From contig NZ_CP058907.1 in assembly GCF_013415845.1 (NCBI RefSeq), forward strand, positions 124,001 to 188,000: a stretch of 64,000 bases of DNA. The letters run 5' to 3'. The position numbers and the translations under genes were made by a program. Shown here piece after piece: positions 18,044 through 27,129 of the stretch. Under the pieces are notes generated by a model. That model was not told where the DNA came from and made no database searches. It was given only the letters and a program-made list of their open reading frames with translations. Each line of letters opens with the position of its first letter. Position 1 is the first letter of the stretch. The DNA comes from Rhodopseudomonas palustris (GTDB lineage Bacteria > Pseudomonadota > Alphaproteobacteria > Rhizobiales > Xanthobacteraceae).

Positions 18044-18922
18044 ATGGCTCTGACGTCGGCGCGGGTGCGTGCCGTCAACGCCGTGTTCGATGCCGGCAGC
18101 TTTGCAGCCGCGGCGCGGCGGATCGGCGTGACGCAATCGGCGGTGGCGCAATCGGTGCGCGAACTCGAAGGCGAGTTCGGCGTGACACTGTTCGAGCGCC
18201 ACGGCGCCAATCTGATTCCGACCTCGCTGTGCCGCCAGCTTTATGGTGCCACCAGCCGGATGCAGGCGGTGGAGACCGATGCGCTGTCGATCCTGTCGCA
18301 GCGCGAGGAGCTGGCCGGCGGCGAACTCCGCATCGGGCTCGGCAACTCGATGCCCGGCATGGCGCTGATCGCCACCTTCAAGCAGATGTACCCCAAGGTG
18401 CAGGTCGCGATCGAAATCGGAAGTTGGTCGGCGATCGTCGCCGCCGTGGTCGATCAGCGCGTCGATATCGGCGTGCTGCCGGACGTGCCGGCCGATCGCC
18501 GCTTCCGCCGCGAGATCTGCCTGGAGCAGCGCGTCGTGGCGCTGTGCCATCCGAGCCATCCGCTGAAGAAGAAACAGCAGGTCCCGATCGCCGAGCTGAT
18601 GCGCTATCCGCTGGTGTTCCGCACCCGCGATTCCTCGACCCAACGCGCCGTCGACCGCGCGTTCCGCACGGCCGGCCTGCGGCCGATTCCGTCAATCGTG
18701 GTCAACACCCGCGAAGGGATGCTGGAGGCGGTCGCCAACCATCTCGGCGTCGGTTTCATGTGGGAGCACGGCTCGAGCCGGGTCGACCGCATCGCCAAGG
18801 TGCCGATCGCCGAACTCGACGCTGAATCGCCGGAGTGCATCTTCGCGCTGGCGGGCAAGAAGGGCCGGCTGGTCGAACTGTTCTTCCTCGCCAATGGCGC
18901 GCATTCGCCGCCGCGCGAGTGA
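18044..18922 (+). CDS. LysR-family transcriptional regulator
   Basis: A 292-residue LysR protein with an N-terminal winged helix (FDAGSFAAAARRIGVTQSAVAQSVRELEGEFGVTLFER) and a LysR substrate-binding domain (GELRIGLGNSMPGMALIATF, then VDIGVLPDVPADRRF and GMLEAVANHLGVGFMWEHG). It is divergent from the ABC/phosphoesterase operon, the usual arrangement for a dedicated regulator of that operon. The ligand is unknown; an imported or hydrolysed organophosphate is a reasonable guess. It converges on the ABC ATPase gene of the hydrogenase operon, 5 bp away. Confidence 0.93.
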   Translation: MALTSARVRAVNAVFDAGSFAAAARRIGVTQSAVAQSVRELEGEFGVTLFERHGANLIPTSLCRQLYGATSRMQAVETDALSILSQREELAGGELRIGLGNSMPGMALIATFKQMYPKVQVAIEIGSWSAIVAAVVDQRVDIGVLPDVPADRRFRREICLEQRVVALCHPSHPLKKKQQVPIAELMRYPLVFRTRDSSTQRAVDRAFRTAGLRPIPSIVVNTREGMLEAVANHLGVGFMWEHGSSRVDRIAKVPIAELDAESPECIFALAGKKGRLVELFFLANGAHSPPRE

Positions 18923-18927
18923 GACGG

Positions 18928-19623
18928 TCAGTTACCGGTGGCGGCCGCCACGAAAGTCCTCACCACATCGCTGGCCGGATGACGCAGGATCTCGGCAGGC
19001 GCACCGACTTGTTCGAGGCGGCCCGCCGACAGGATGGCAAGGCGATCGCATTGCATCGCCTCCGGGCCGTCATGGGTAACGATCAGCATCGTCAGCCCGC
19101 TGCGGTCATGAATGTCCCGCACGATCCGCCACAGCTCGGCCCGCACCGGCGCGTCGAGTGCGCTGAACGGCTCGTCGCATAACAGCAGATCCGGCTCGAT
19201 CACCAACGCCCGCGCCAATGCCACGCGCTGCCGCATCCCGCCGGAGAGCTGACGCGGATATTTGCCGGCATCGTCACCGGAGAGGCCGACAGCAGCGAGC
19301 ATCGTCCGTGCGCGGTCGCGGCGCTCGCGCTGCCGCAGGCCGAGCGCGATCAACGGAAACGCCACATTGTCCAGCGCGGTGCGCCACGGCAGCAGTGCCG
19401 GATCCTGAAACACCATGCCGAGCCGCGCGCTGCGGCGGTGCACGGCGCCGGCGTCCGGCATCAAGAGCCCGGCGGCAAGCGCCAGCAGCGTGCTCTTGCC
19501 GCTTCCAGACGGCCCCATCACCGCGGTGATCGAGCCTGCCGCGACGTCGAAGTCGATACCGCGCAGCAGCGGTGCCTGATAGCCGAACTGCACGTCGTGG
19601 AATTGCAGCAGCGGCCCGCTCAT
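18928..19623 (-). CDS. ABC transporter ATP-binding protein, nitrate/sulfonate/taurine type
   Basis: A 231-residue SsuB/TauB-type ATPase starting at ATG 19623, which overlaps the permease stop (ATGA). Motifs are Walker A GPSGSGKST, Q-loop GMVFQDPALLPWRT, signature LSGGMRQRVALARAL, Walker B LLLCDEPFSALDAP and the switch His in LIVTHDGPEA. The LPWRT segment is typical of the SsuB/TauB/NrtD class. It is the last gene of the minus-strand operon that starts with the NuoF-GltD and hydrogenase genes. Confidence 0.92.
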   Translation of the reverse strand: MSGPLLQFHDVQFGYQAPLLRGIDFDVAAGSITAVMGPSGSGKSTLLALAAGLLMPDAGAVHRRSARLGMVFQDPALLPWRTALDNVAFPLIALGLRQRERRDRARTMLAAVGLSGDDAGKYPRQLSGGMRQRVALARALVIEPDLLLCDEPFSALDAPVRAELWRIVRDIHDRSGLTMLIVTHDGPEAMQCDRLAILSAGRLEQVGAPAEILRHPASDVVRTFVAAATGN

Positions 19624-20393
19624 CGGCCACCGCCTCGCTCGTCGTCGCGCCACAACCACAGCCGGCGCTGCAGCGGCTGCAGCACGCCGGCATCGACCAC
19701 GATCAGCACGCCCACCACGACCACCACCCAGGCCATGGTCTCGGCGGTGTCGACATGAGCACGCGCGGTCGCCAGGCCATCGCCGATCCCGCCGGCGCCG
19801 GCGAGCAGCTCGGCCATCACCGCGACCTTCCAGGACATCGCCAGCGTGGTCACCAGCGCGGGAAACAGATGGCTCAGCAGCTGCGGCCCGTACACCTCGG
19901 TGAGCCGCGCCGACAGCGGCACTTGGTACACCTGCGCCATCCGGGCCAGCGTGCCGTCGAGGCTGCGCACGCCCTCCAGCGCCGCGGCGAACAGCATCGG
20001 TCCGGTGGCGGCCGCGACCGTCACCACCACCGCCCAGCGGCCGCCGAACCACAGCAGTGCCATCACCACCCAGGCGATCGCCGGCACGCCGAGCAGGATG
20101 ATGGCGACCGGCTGCAATGCGCGGTGCGCCTCTTCGCGCAGGCCGGCGAGCATCCCGGCACATGATCCGATCAGCACGCCGATGATCCAGCCGAGCCCGG
20201 CATTGCCGGCGGTCTCGAGCAGCGCCGGCCCGACCTGCCCGGCGCGGATCATCCGCCACAGCGTCAGGACCGTATCGCCGAGCCCCGGGAGGACCAACGG
20301 CCCATACGCACGATGACCCGCCTCCCAGAGCGCCAGCAGCAGCGCGATGCCGACCAGGCTCCAGGCCCACGAGACCCGCGCGCTACCCCGCAT
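19620..20393 (-). CDS. ABC transporter permease, SsuC/TauC type
   Basis: A 257-residue permease with about six hydrophobic helices beginning AWSLVGIALLLALWEAGHR and the TLWRMIRAGQVGPALLETAGNAGLGW segment typical of SsuC/TauC permeases. The EAA-like cytoplasmic loop is QVYQVPLSARLTEVYGPQLLSHLFPAL. ATG 20393 is chosen; it overlaps the binding-protein gene by 11 bp. A TTG further upstream at 20426 is less likely. The substrate is unknown. Confidence 0.9.
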   Translation of the reverse strand: MRGSARVSWAWSLVGIALLLALWEAGHRAYGPLVLPGLGDTVLTLWRMIRAGQVGPALLETAGNAGLGWIIGVLIGSCAGMLAGLREEAHRALQPVAIILLGVPAIAWVVMALLWFGGRWAVVVTVAAATGPMLFAAALEGVRSLDGTLARMAQVYQVPLSARLTEVYGPQLLSHLFPALVTTLAMSWKVAVMAELLAGAGGIGDGLATARAHVDTAETMAWVVVVVGVLIVVDAGVLQPLQRRLWLWRDDERGGGR

Positions 20394-21375
20394 AAAACGC
20401 CGCGTCCGGCAGCCGGCCGCCGACAATGCCGGGATCGAGCTCCATCAAATTCTTGAAGTACACTTCGATGTCGTCACGCGCCTGCCGCGCCGGAACGACG
20501 TCGAGGCGGACATGCGGCAGCGATGCCGCGATCACTTCGGCCGGCAGGCCGAGCGCCGGCGCGGCCAGCTCTGCGGCCTCTGCAGGATGCGCGGCGATCC
20601 AGGTGCTCGCCTCGACGCAGGCGACCTGCACCGCAGCGACGAGCCCGGGCTGGGTATCCAGCAGGTCGGCGCTGACCGCGAGCCCGACTTGCGGAATCCG
20701 AGGCCCGCGCCCGGTGTGGCGGCCGTACAGCTCCGCGATATCCAACACCCGATACACCGGCTTGCCCTCCCGATCGGCGCGGAGCAGCGCGGTGGAGGCG
20801 GCAGGCTCGTGCAGCACGGCGACGTCGCTGCGGCCGGCGAGAAACAGCGGCACCGCCTCGCCGGGCGAGCCGACATATTCGCAGCGAACGTCGCGGTCCG
20901 GATCGAGCCCGGCCCAGCGCAGCACCAGCCGAAACAACAGATCGGGCGCTTCATTCTTGTTCGACAACAGAATGCTGCGGCCGGCGAGATCAGCGACCGA
21001 CCTGATGGCCGGATCGCGCGCCATCACATAGAGCACGCCCCAGGTGACGACATTCAGCATCCGCGTCCCGGCACCGCGATTGAAGAAATTGGCGGCCGCG
21101 TAGGTCGAGGTCGCGAACAGCCGGAACTGCCCCGACGCGATCCCGGCGCGCATCTGGTCGGTGCTCCTCCAGAGCTGAAAGCGGATCCCGGGTGCAATCT
21201 GCTGCAGCCGCTCCGACGCCACGGCGCGGACGAACAGCGCCGACGGGGTCGCCGGAATTCCCCACAGCGTCAGTGGCTCGGCGGCGAACGTCCGCGTCAG
21301 CCCCAGCGCCGGCAGCGCCGCAAGGCCGCGCACCACATCACGCCGAGTGGGGATCAGATGCTGTGGCGGCGACAT
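20383..21375 (-). CDS. ABC transporter substrate-binding protein, NMT1/SsuA-like
   Basis: A 330-residue periplasmic binding protein. The N-terminus has a twin-arginine-like pattern (TRRDVVRGLAALPALGL) followed by an AxA-type cleavage region (TFAAEP). The mature part has the NMT1-like layout, with LTLWGIPATPSALFVRAV, WRSTDQMRAGIASGQFRLFATSTYAAANFFNRG and VGSPGEAVPLFLAGRSDVAVLHEPAASTALL. The last two segments correspond to the ligand-loop pattern of nitrate, sulfonate and pyrimidine-precursor binders. It starts only 15 bp after the [FeFe] hydrogenase stop, so it is very probably co-transcribed with it. What it binds is not evident. Confidence 0.88.
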   Translation of the reverse strand: MSPPQHLIPTRRDVVRGLAALPALGLTRTFAAEPLTLWGIPATPSALFVRAVASERLQQIAPGIRFQLWRSTDQMRAGIASGQFRLFATSTYAAANFFNRGAGTRMLNVVTWGVLYVMARDPAIRSVADLAGRSILLSNKNEAPDLLFRLVLRWAGLDPDRDVRCEYVGSPGEAVPLFLAGRSDVAVLHEPAASTALLRADREGKPVYRVLDIAELYGRHTGRGPRIPQVGLAVSADLLDTQPGLVAAVQVACVEASTWIAAHPAEAAELAAPALGLPAEVIAASLPHVRLDVVPARQARDDIEVYFKNLMELDPGIVGGRLPDAAFYAG

Positions 21376-21390
21376 CTCCTGCGCTCCCCG

Positions 21391-23250
21391 TCAGTACAGG
21401 ATCGTGCTCATGGTGAGATCGTCCCAGATCTCCTTGACGGTGTGCTGCAGCTCGCGCTTGCGCGACGCGTAGTGGGTGTGCAGCAGCCGATGCGCGATCT
21501 CGGAATTCGGCGCCTGCAGCAGTTCGCGATACAGCGCCTGCACCTGGGGATTGTTGTGCGACTGCCGGACTTTGGCGGCGCGGTCAACATTGTAGATGGT
21601 TTCGCGGCGCTTCAGCGCGAGCGGCAGATACGCCTTCTTTGAGCGCAGCGACCCGCCGCCGTCGACGCAGCCGCCCGGACAGGCCATCACCTCGATGAAA
21701 TCGTAGTTGGCTTCGCCGCTCAGCACCGACTCCACCAGGCGGCGCGTGTCGCCGAGGCCGTGAACCATCGCGACCTTGACCTCGCCGACCGGGCCGCCGA
21801 GATCGACACAGGCCTCGCGCAGCCCTTCGAAGCCGCGCAGCTGCGTCAGCTCGATCCGCTCCAGTTCGCGGCCATTGACCAGCGCGTAGATGGTCCGCAC
21901 CGCCGCTTCCATCACGCCGCCGGTGGTGCCGAAGATGGCGCCGGCGCCGGAATAGGCGCTGAGGAACGGGCGGTCGAACTGCGACGACGGCAGATCCTTC
22001 AGATCGATGCCCTCGCGCCGCAGCAGCCGGGCGAATTCGCGCGTGGTCAGCACCAGGTCGGTTTCGGGCTGCCCGTCATGGACCATCTGCGGCCGCACCG
22101 CCTCGTCCTTCTTGGCGATGCACGGCATGATCGAAATCACCCGGATGCGCTCCGCCGGAACTCCGAGCTGTCCGGGCAGATAGCTTTTGGCGATGGTCGA
22201 CAGCACCTGCTGCGGCGACTTGGTCGAAGACAATAGCGGCAATACGTCCGGATAGTGGATCTCGGCGAAGTTGATCCAGGCCGGGCAGCACGACGTGAAG
22301 GTCGGGCGCCGGCCCTGCTTCAGCCGCGCCAGCAACTCCGCGCCCTCCTCCATGATCACCACGTCGGCGGCAAAGTTGGTGTCCAGCACGACATCGACGC
22401 CGAGCTTGCGGCAGGCGGCAATGATCTGGCCTTCGACATTGGTGCCGGCGGGCAGACCAAATTCTTCGCCGAACGCCACCCGCACTGCGGGCGCGAACTG
22501 CACCACGGTGACGACGTCCGGATCGCAGATGTAGTCGAGTGCCCGATCGGTCTCGTCGCGCTCGCCGAGCGCGCCGGTCGGGCACACCAGTACGCATTGG
22601 CCGCAGGAGACGCACACCGAATTCGGATAGCCGTCGGCATCGCGCAGCGCCACCATCCGCTCCAGCCCGCTGCCCTCGATCGCCAGCGCGTCGATCTTCT
22701 GGTGATAGCGGCAGATCGCGACGCAGCGCTGGCAGCGGACGCAGCGCCGCATGTCGCGCACCATCGACGGCGAGCTGTGGTCGACCGGGCGCGACTCGGT
22801 CCGTTCCCGATCGAAGAACCGGTTCTGCTGCAACCCGACGAACTGCGCCAGATCCTGCAGCTCGCAGCTGCCGTGCCGGATGCAGGTGGCGCAATCCTGC
22901 AGATGATCGGCCATCAGCAGTTCGACCTGAAGACGCTGCATGTCCCGCGCCTTCTTGGAGCGGGTCTGCACCTCCATGCCGTCGCGCACGGGGGTGTTGC
23001 AGGCGGTGACGATCTGCGGGGTGTCCTTGCCGGCCTGCAGGATCTCGACCAGGCAGACCCGGCAGGCACCGGGGGTATGATCGATGTCCTCCAATTCGCA
23101 CAGCGTCGGGATGTAGACGTCGTAGCGCCGCGCACAGGACAGGATGGTCTCGTTGGCGAAGCCGGCGCAGGCGACGCCGTTGATCGAGAGCGTCATCGTC
23201 GCTTCGGCGGGATCGCGGGCAGACAGGCTGGCCTGATCGGGCGTGCACAT
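21391..23250 (-). CDS. [FeFe] hydrogenase, large modular form
   Basis: A 619-residue iron-only hydrogenase with all three H-cluster motifs: FTSCCPAW (C321, C322), MPCIAKKDE (C377) and EVMACPGGCVDGGG (C524, C528). C321 is the proton-transfer cysteine. N-terminal electron-transfer modules are complete: a [2Fe-2S] domain (C51, C63, C66, C84), a His-Cys3 cluster (H116, C120, C123, C129) and two [4Fe-4S] clusters (C170-C180 and C213-C223). A small-subunit-like C-terminus (HYASRKRELQHTVKEIW) completes it. The start is ATG 23250, 4 bp after the NuoF-GltD gene. No hydE, hydF or hydG maturation gene is in the window. The partner suggests the glutamate-synthase-linked group A2 class. Confidence 0.95.
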   Translation of the reverse strand: MCTPDQASLSARDPAEATMTLSINGVACAGFANETILSCARRYDVYIPTLCELEDIDHTPGACRVCLVEILQAGKDTPQIVTACNTPVRDGMEVQTRSKKARDMQRLQVELLMADHLQDCATCIRHGSCELQDLAQFVGLQQNRFFDRERTESRPVDHSSPSMVRDMRRCVRCQRCVAICRYHQKIDALAIEGSGLERMVALRDADGYPNSVCVSCGQCVLVCPTGALGERDETDRALDYICDPDVVTVVQFAPAVRVAFGEEFGLPAGTNVEGQIIAACRKLGVDVVLDTNFAADVVIMEEGAELLARLKQGRRPTFTSCCPAWINFAEIHYPDVLPLLSSTKSPQQVLSTIAKSYLPGQLGVPAERIRVISIMPCIAKKDEAVRPQMVHDGQPETDLVLTTREFARLLRREGIDLKDLPSSQFDRPFLSAYSGAGAIFGTTGGVMEAAVRTIYALVNGRELERIELTQLRGFEGLREACVDLGGPVGEVKVAMVHGLGDTRRLVESVLSGEANYDFIEVMACPGGCVDGGGSLRSKKAYLPLALKRRETIYNVDRAAKVRQSHNNPQVQALYRELLQAPNSEIAHRLLHTHYASRKRELQHTVKEIWDDLTMSTILY

Positions 23251-23254
23251 CGCT

Positions 23255-25246
23255 TCAAGCCGCTCCTTCCGGGATCGGATGCTTGGTGACGACGGAATAG
23301 ACGCGATAGCAGCGCATGCAGCGCTGGGTCTCCGCATAGGCGGCGCGCGCGTCGATGGTCTGCTCGACTTCGCCGAACATGTGCTTGCGCAGCTCGGGAT
23401 CGATTTCGGGATTGTGCACCCGATAGGCGTTGCGCACCGGGGCTGCGACGATCTCGTTGGCCAGCATATGATTTTCGGCGATCAGCTTGCGCATCCGCGA
23501 CCGCTTGAAGAACCGCACCGAACCGCGTTGAATCCAATCGTCGATGTTGCGCGCTGCCTTCAGTCCTGCAGCCATCGCGTAAACAAGCGTCGACGGACCG
23601 GTGACGCAATCGCCGCCGGCAAAAACTCCCGGCCGCGAGGTCGCCAGCACCCGATCGGTCGCGACGCAGCGCCAGCGGTCGAACGCAATGCCGTCGCTCT
23701 CGATCAGCGGACCGTCCTCGACCTGCTGACCGATCGCGGCGATCAGCACGTCGCAGCGCATCGATGTCTCGCCGCCCGGGACCGGCTTCACCGACCGCCG
23801 CCCACCGGCATCGGGCTCGCTCGCCTGCATCCTGGTCAGCACCACACCGGTGACCTTGCCGTGGTCGGTGACGATCTTGGCCGGCGCGGTGAGCACATGG
23901 AATTCGACGCCTTCGGCGCGCGCCGCTTCGATCTCGGCCGGGTCGGCCGGCATGTCGGCGAGCGTGCGGCGATAGACGACGTGGACCTTCTCGGCGCCGA
24001 GCCGAATTGCCGAACGCACGCAGTCCATCGCGACGTTGCCGCCACCAACCACCACCACCTCGCCCTTCAATACCAGCGGAGCGATGCCGTCGACGTGGTC
24101 ATGGACCTTGAGCAGGAAGTCGATGCCGCTGAAGTAGCCGCCATGTGCGGCGTCTTCGCCGTCGACGCCGAGCCGGGCGCCCTGCTGACAGCCAAGGCCC
24201 AGGAACACCGCGCGATAGCCGCGCGCAAACAGGTCGTCGACCGAGAAGTCGCGGCCGAGGCGCTGATCGAACAGGAACCGGCCGCCGAGGTCGACGATGA
24301 TGTCGGTCTCCAGCGCCAGCGTGTCCTTGGGCAGCCGGTAGCTCGGAATGCCGATCTGCGCCATGCCGCCGGCCTGGCCGGCCTTGTCGAAGACGTCGAC
24401 GTGATAGCCGCGCAACAACAGGTGATAGGCGCAGGAGATGCCGGCCGGGCCGGCGCCGACCACCGCCACCCGCATCCCGTCGGCGAGCGGCTTGCGGATC
24501 ATGTCGCGGGTGAATTTCAGCGCGTGCGGACCGCTCTGCTGGTCGGCGACGTAGCGCTTCAGCGTCTTGATGCCGACGGCTTCGTCGACGAATTTGCGCC
24601 GGCACGCCTGCTCGCAATAGCGCACGCAGACCCGGCCGCAGGTCGCGGCCATCGGGTATTTCTGCAGCAGCACGCCGAGCGAGTTCTCGGGCTTACCATC
24701 CCGGATGTAGTCGATGTAGCGCGGCACGTTGACCTTGGAGGGGCAGGCCTCGATACACGGCGCTGTCACATAGGCCATGCCGTGCTGAGCCGGGATTGGC
24801 CGGTGCTGCGCCAGCTCCTGTTCGATCCGTTCGCGAAAGTCCCGCAGCGCCGCCAGCAGCGCGACCGCGCAGGTCTGCCCCAGCCCGCACAGCGAGGTCT
24901 GCCGGATCTGCTCGCCGAGCATCACGATGTCGTCGAGCGTCAGCGCGGCGTCCAGACCGCGGCGCATCTGATCGAGCGCATCGCGGACCAGCACGGTGCC
25001 GATCCGGCAGGGCGTACAGGCACCGCAGGACTGTTCGGCCGCGGCCTTCAGGTAGTGGAATAGCGCATCGACCAGCGAAACCGTGGGGTCGAACACGAAG
25101 AACCCGCGATCGGCGATGAAAGCGCGGATTGCGTTGCCCTCGTCGAACTCGTCGAAGTTTGCCAGCGCGTAGTTCGCCGCCCGAGCCTCGGCCGCCCGTG
25201 AATCATAGGCAACGCCGTCCCAGACCCCGTACACCACCTGCGTCAT
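23255..25246 (-). CDS. NuoF-C-terminal / GltD fusion flavoprotein, hydrogenase partner
   Basis: A 663-residue fusion. Residues about 35-145 match the C-terminal [4Fe-4S] part of NuoF (SCGACTPCRIG with C74, C77, C80, and C120), but the FMN/NADH-binding front half of NuoF is absent. Residues about 155-600 match the small subunit of glutamate synthase (GltD/NfnB): cysteines C164, C168, C203, C207, C211 and C215 for [4Fe-4S] clusters, FAD site VAVVGAGPAGISCAYHL, second dinucleotide site VVVGGGNVAMDCVRSA, and FAGGDCVTGPSTLVYAMAAG. It likely moves electrons between NAD(P)H and the hydrogenase. The first gene of its operon, it starts at ATG 25246. Confidence 0.93.
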   Translation of the reverse strand: MTQVVYGVWDGVAYDSRAAEARAANYALANFDEFDEGNAIRAFIADRGFFVFDPTVSLVDALFHYLKAAAEQSCGACTPCRIGTVLVRDALDQMRRGLDAALTLDDIVMLGEQIRQTSLCGLGQTCAVALLAALRDFRERIEQELAQHRPIPAQHGMAYVTAPCIEACPSKVNVPRYIDYIRDGKPENSLGVLLQKYPMAATCGRVCVRYCEQACRRKFVDEAVGIKTLKRYVADQQSGPHALKFTRDMIRKPLADGMRVAVVGAGPAGISCAYHLLLRGYHVDVFDKAGQAGGMAQIGIPSYRLPKDTLALETDIIVDLGGRFLFDQRLGRDFSVDDLFARGYRAVFLGLGCQQGARLGVDGEDAAHGGYFSGIDFLLKVHDHVDGIAPLVLKGEVVVVGGGNVAMDCVRSAIRLGAEKVHVVYRRTLADMPADPAEIEAARAEGVEFHVLTAPAKIVTDHGKVTGVVLTRMQASEPDAGGRRSVKPVPGGETSMRCDVLIAAIGQQVEDGPLIESDGIAFDRWRCVATDRVLATSRPGVFAGGDCVTGPSTLVYAMAAGLKAARNIDDWIQRGSVRFFKRSRMRKLIAENHMLANEIVAAPVRNAYRVHNPEIDPELRKHMFGEVEQTIDARAAYAETQRCMRCYRVYSVVTKHPIPEGAA

Positions 25247-25415
25247 CTAAACCCCGCCCCAGGGTACTGCCCGCATCGATCAGCCGATCAAAGCTGATTT
25301 GCGCTGAACCCATGATGACACAGATCAGAAATAACCGGCCCGGCCGACGCAGGCGGGACGTAGCGTTATATGAGCAAGGTGGGGCTGTGGCGGTGGGCCG
25401 AAGACACGCTAAGCG
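25247..25415. promoter_or_regulatory. Promoter region of the hydrogenase operon
   Basis: This 169-bp region lies upstream of the five-gene minus-strand operon and downstream of the chemotaxis operon. The main structure is an inverted repeat, ATCAGC-N8-GCTGAT (25279-25298), about 33 bp before the start codon. It contains GATCAA but not the TTGAT-N4-ATCAA spacing of an FNR/FixK site. No sigma-54 promoter is evident. Confidence 0.4.
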
Positions 25416-27125
25416 CTAAAACAACTCGAAATCGCAATCATTCGCGGCGGGTGCCGCCTGCTTGGCGGTGATTCCGAACGGCAGCAGGAACTGGCGATGG
25501 ACGTCGCGTTCGCGCTCCATCGTGTAGCGGGCGTAGAGTTCATCGAGCACGGCTTCGTCCTGATCACCGAACGAAGCGCGGCCCAGATCACCGACGGCGT
25601 CCTCAAGGCACTTTGCTACCGCCGGCAGCGTCGAGGCGCTGGAGCCGAGCGACGTCATCTGTTCGCGGGCGCCATTCATCACCGCGTCGAACTTGGCGCC
25701 TTCCTCGATCAAACGGCCAATCAGTCCGCCGAGGCGGTCGTTGCCGGCCTCGACGTCGTGCAGGGTTTGGAGAATGGCATTCTCCATGCTGGTCAGTTTG
25801 GTCTGGTCGCTGCTCACGCGCGACTTCCGAAGGTCGTCGCCGACCTTGGCGATCTCGCTCAACAGCGGCCTGAGCCGGACCGCGGCCCCGGTCATCTGGT
25901 CGGCGGTCAGCTTCATTTCGTGCGCGATCACCACGAAGGCGCGGCCTTTGGCGCCGAGATGGCCGGCGCGGAGACCGGCATTCATACCGATCAGCGAAAT
26001 GTCGACCACCGAGTCGGACAAGTTGGCGATCGCGTCGCGAAACTTCTCAAGCGTATTTTCGACCACGCTGAGGGCCTCGTCGATCGAGCGCCCGCCGTCT
26101 TCGCACATCGCGATCAGGCTGGAGGCCTGGGCAAGGGTCTGCCGGACCCGCGACAGGAACGAGGCCGAACCACCCTCCCGGCCGCCGTGCAGCGACCGGC
26201 CCTTTTCGACCAGCGTTGCCACTTCGGTGAGAATCGTCGACAGCGCCCGGACGATGTCGCCGATCCCAGCGTCGAATTCCTGTTGGGTGTCGTGGAGCTG
26301 CACCGCTTCGAGATTGACCAGCAGCCGGGGCAGCGGCTGAACCTCGGTCATGTCCGGCACCAACGTCGGCTCGGGATCGGCGGCGCGGCGCAGCCCTTCG
26401 CAGACGTGCTCCAGGCGCTGGCGCGTACTATCGCCAGCCTGCAACGAGATGATCGAGCGTCCGACTACATCGCTGATAGTGCGGGCGCTGCTGCCCGCGA
26501 GCTCGGCGACGCCGACGCTGTCGTTGCGCTGGCGGCCGAGATCGGCAAACGCCGACATCAACTCGCCACCGGAGGCGCCGAGCTGCGGCCGGTAGCGCCG
26601 CTCGAATTCGCTTTGCCGGCCCCAGGTGGTTTCCACCGCCGCCGCCAGCAACTGCTGATCCTTGACGCAGGCCTCGATTGAGGACTGCACGGCCCTGCCG
26701 AGATCGTACGCCTCGCGGGTGAAGGCGATGAAGCCTTCGCGATCGCCTTCGAGCGAGGCCGATTCGATCTTGGCGCTGCGGGCGATGGTGGTGATCATCT
26801 CGACATGCTTGAGCAGCTGCTTCAGCAGCGCCCCCGCCTCGGCGACATTGCGGCGAAGCTGGTCGAGCAGCGCGCTTTCGGCCGGCAGCGTGTCGGCGAG
26901 GCTCTTCAGGCGCCCCGCGATGTCGCGTAGCGCGCCCGAGGCGCCTTCGATCTGCGCCGAGGACAGTTCGCGGGCCAGGTCTGCGAGTGCCTCGTTGAGG
27001 CCCTGAAAGATGCCATGGCCTTCGCCGAGCTGGCCGCCAACCTGAGCGAAGGTGGTCTCGATCCGGGACGCAACCAGTTCAATCGACGCAACGGCGTCGG
27101 CAATCGGATGTTTCAATGAGGACAC
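25416..27125 (-). CDS. Soluble methyl-accepting-chemotaxis-like protein
   Basis: A 569-residue protein, mostly helical, with no membrane segment or signal peptide; it starts with GTG at 27125, 4 bp after cheB. Around residue 380 is a degenerate form of the MCP hairpin tip: NAGLRAGHLGAKGRAFVVIAHEMK, compared with the usual [20 protein letters not shown]. Long stretches (for example residues 50-130 and 420-500) look like coiled coil. The very C-terminus, CDFELF, is a short acidic-aromatic tail. It could be a cytoplasmic scaffold, a receptor-like adaptor or a phosphatase-like element of this Che system. It is the last gene of the operon. Confidence 0.75.
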   Translation of the reverse strand: MSSLKHPIADAVASIELVASRIETTFAQVGGQLGEGHGIFQGLNEALADLARELSSAQIEGASGALRDIAGRLKSLADTLPAESALLDQLRRNVAEAGALLKQLLKHVEMITTIARSAKIESASLEGDREGFIAFTREAYDLGRAVQSSIEACVKDQQLLAAAVETTWGRQSEFERRYRPQLGASGGELMSAFADLGRQRNDSVGVAELAGSSARTISDVVGRSIISLQAGDSTRQRLEHVCEGLRRAADPEPTLVPDMTEVQPLPRLLVNLEAVQLHDTQQEFDAGIGDIVRALSTILTEVATLVEKGRSLHGGREGGSASFLSRVRQTLAQASSLIAMCEDGGRSIDEALSVVENTLEKFRDAIANLSDSVVDISLIGMNAGLRAGHLGAKGRAFVVIAHEMKLTADQMTGAAVRLRPLLSEIAKVGDDLRKSRVSSDQTKLTSMENAILQTLHDVEAGNDRLGGLIGRLIEEGAKFDAVMNGAREQMTSLGSSASTLPAVAKCLEDAVGDLGRASFGDQDEAVLDELYARYTMERERDVHRQFLLPFGITAKQAAPAANDCDFELF

Positions 27126-27129
27126 GACG

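Noticed and set aside
18022..18825. Alternative plus-strand frame overlapping lysR
   Set aside because: Arg-rich shadow of the LysR gene, which has a clear winged helix and ligand domain in the other frame.
23243..25063. Plus-strand frame of 606 codons opposite the NuoF-GltD gene
   Set aside because: No domain pattern; the minus strand has all the cluster and dinucleotide motifs.
25279..25298. FNR/FixK-like site before the hydrogenase operon
   Set aside because: GATCAA is present, but no arrangement gives TTGAT-N4-ATCAA; the only left half that fits leaves a six-base spacer.
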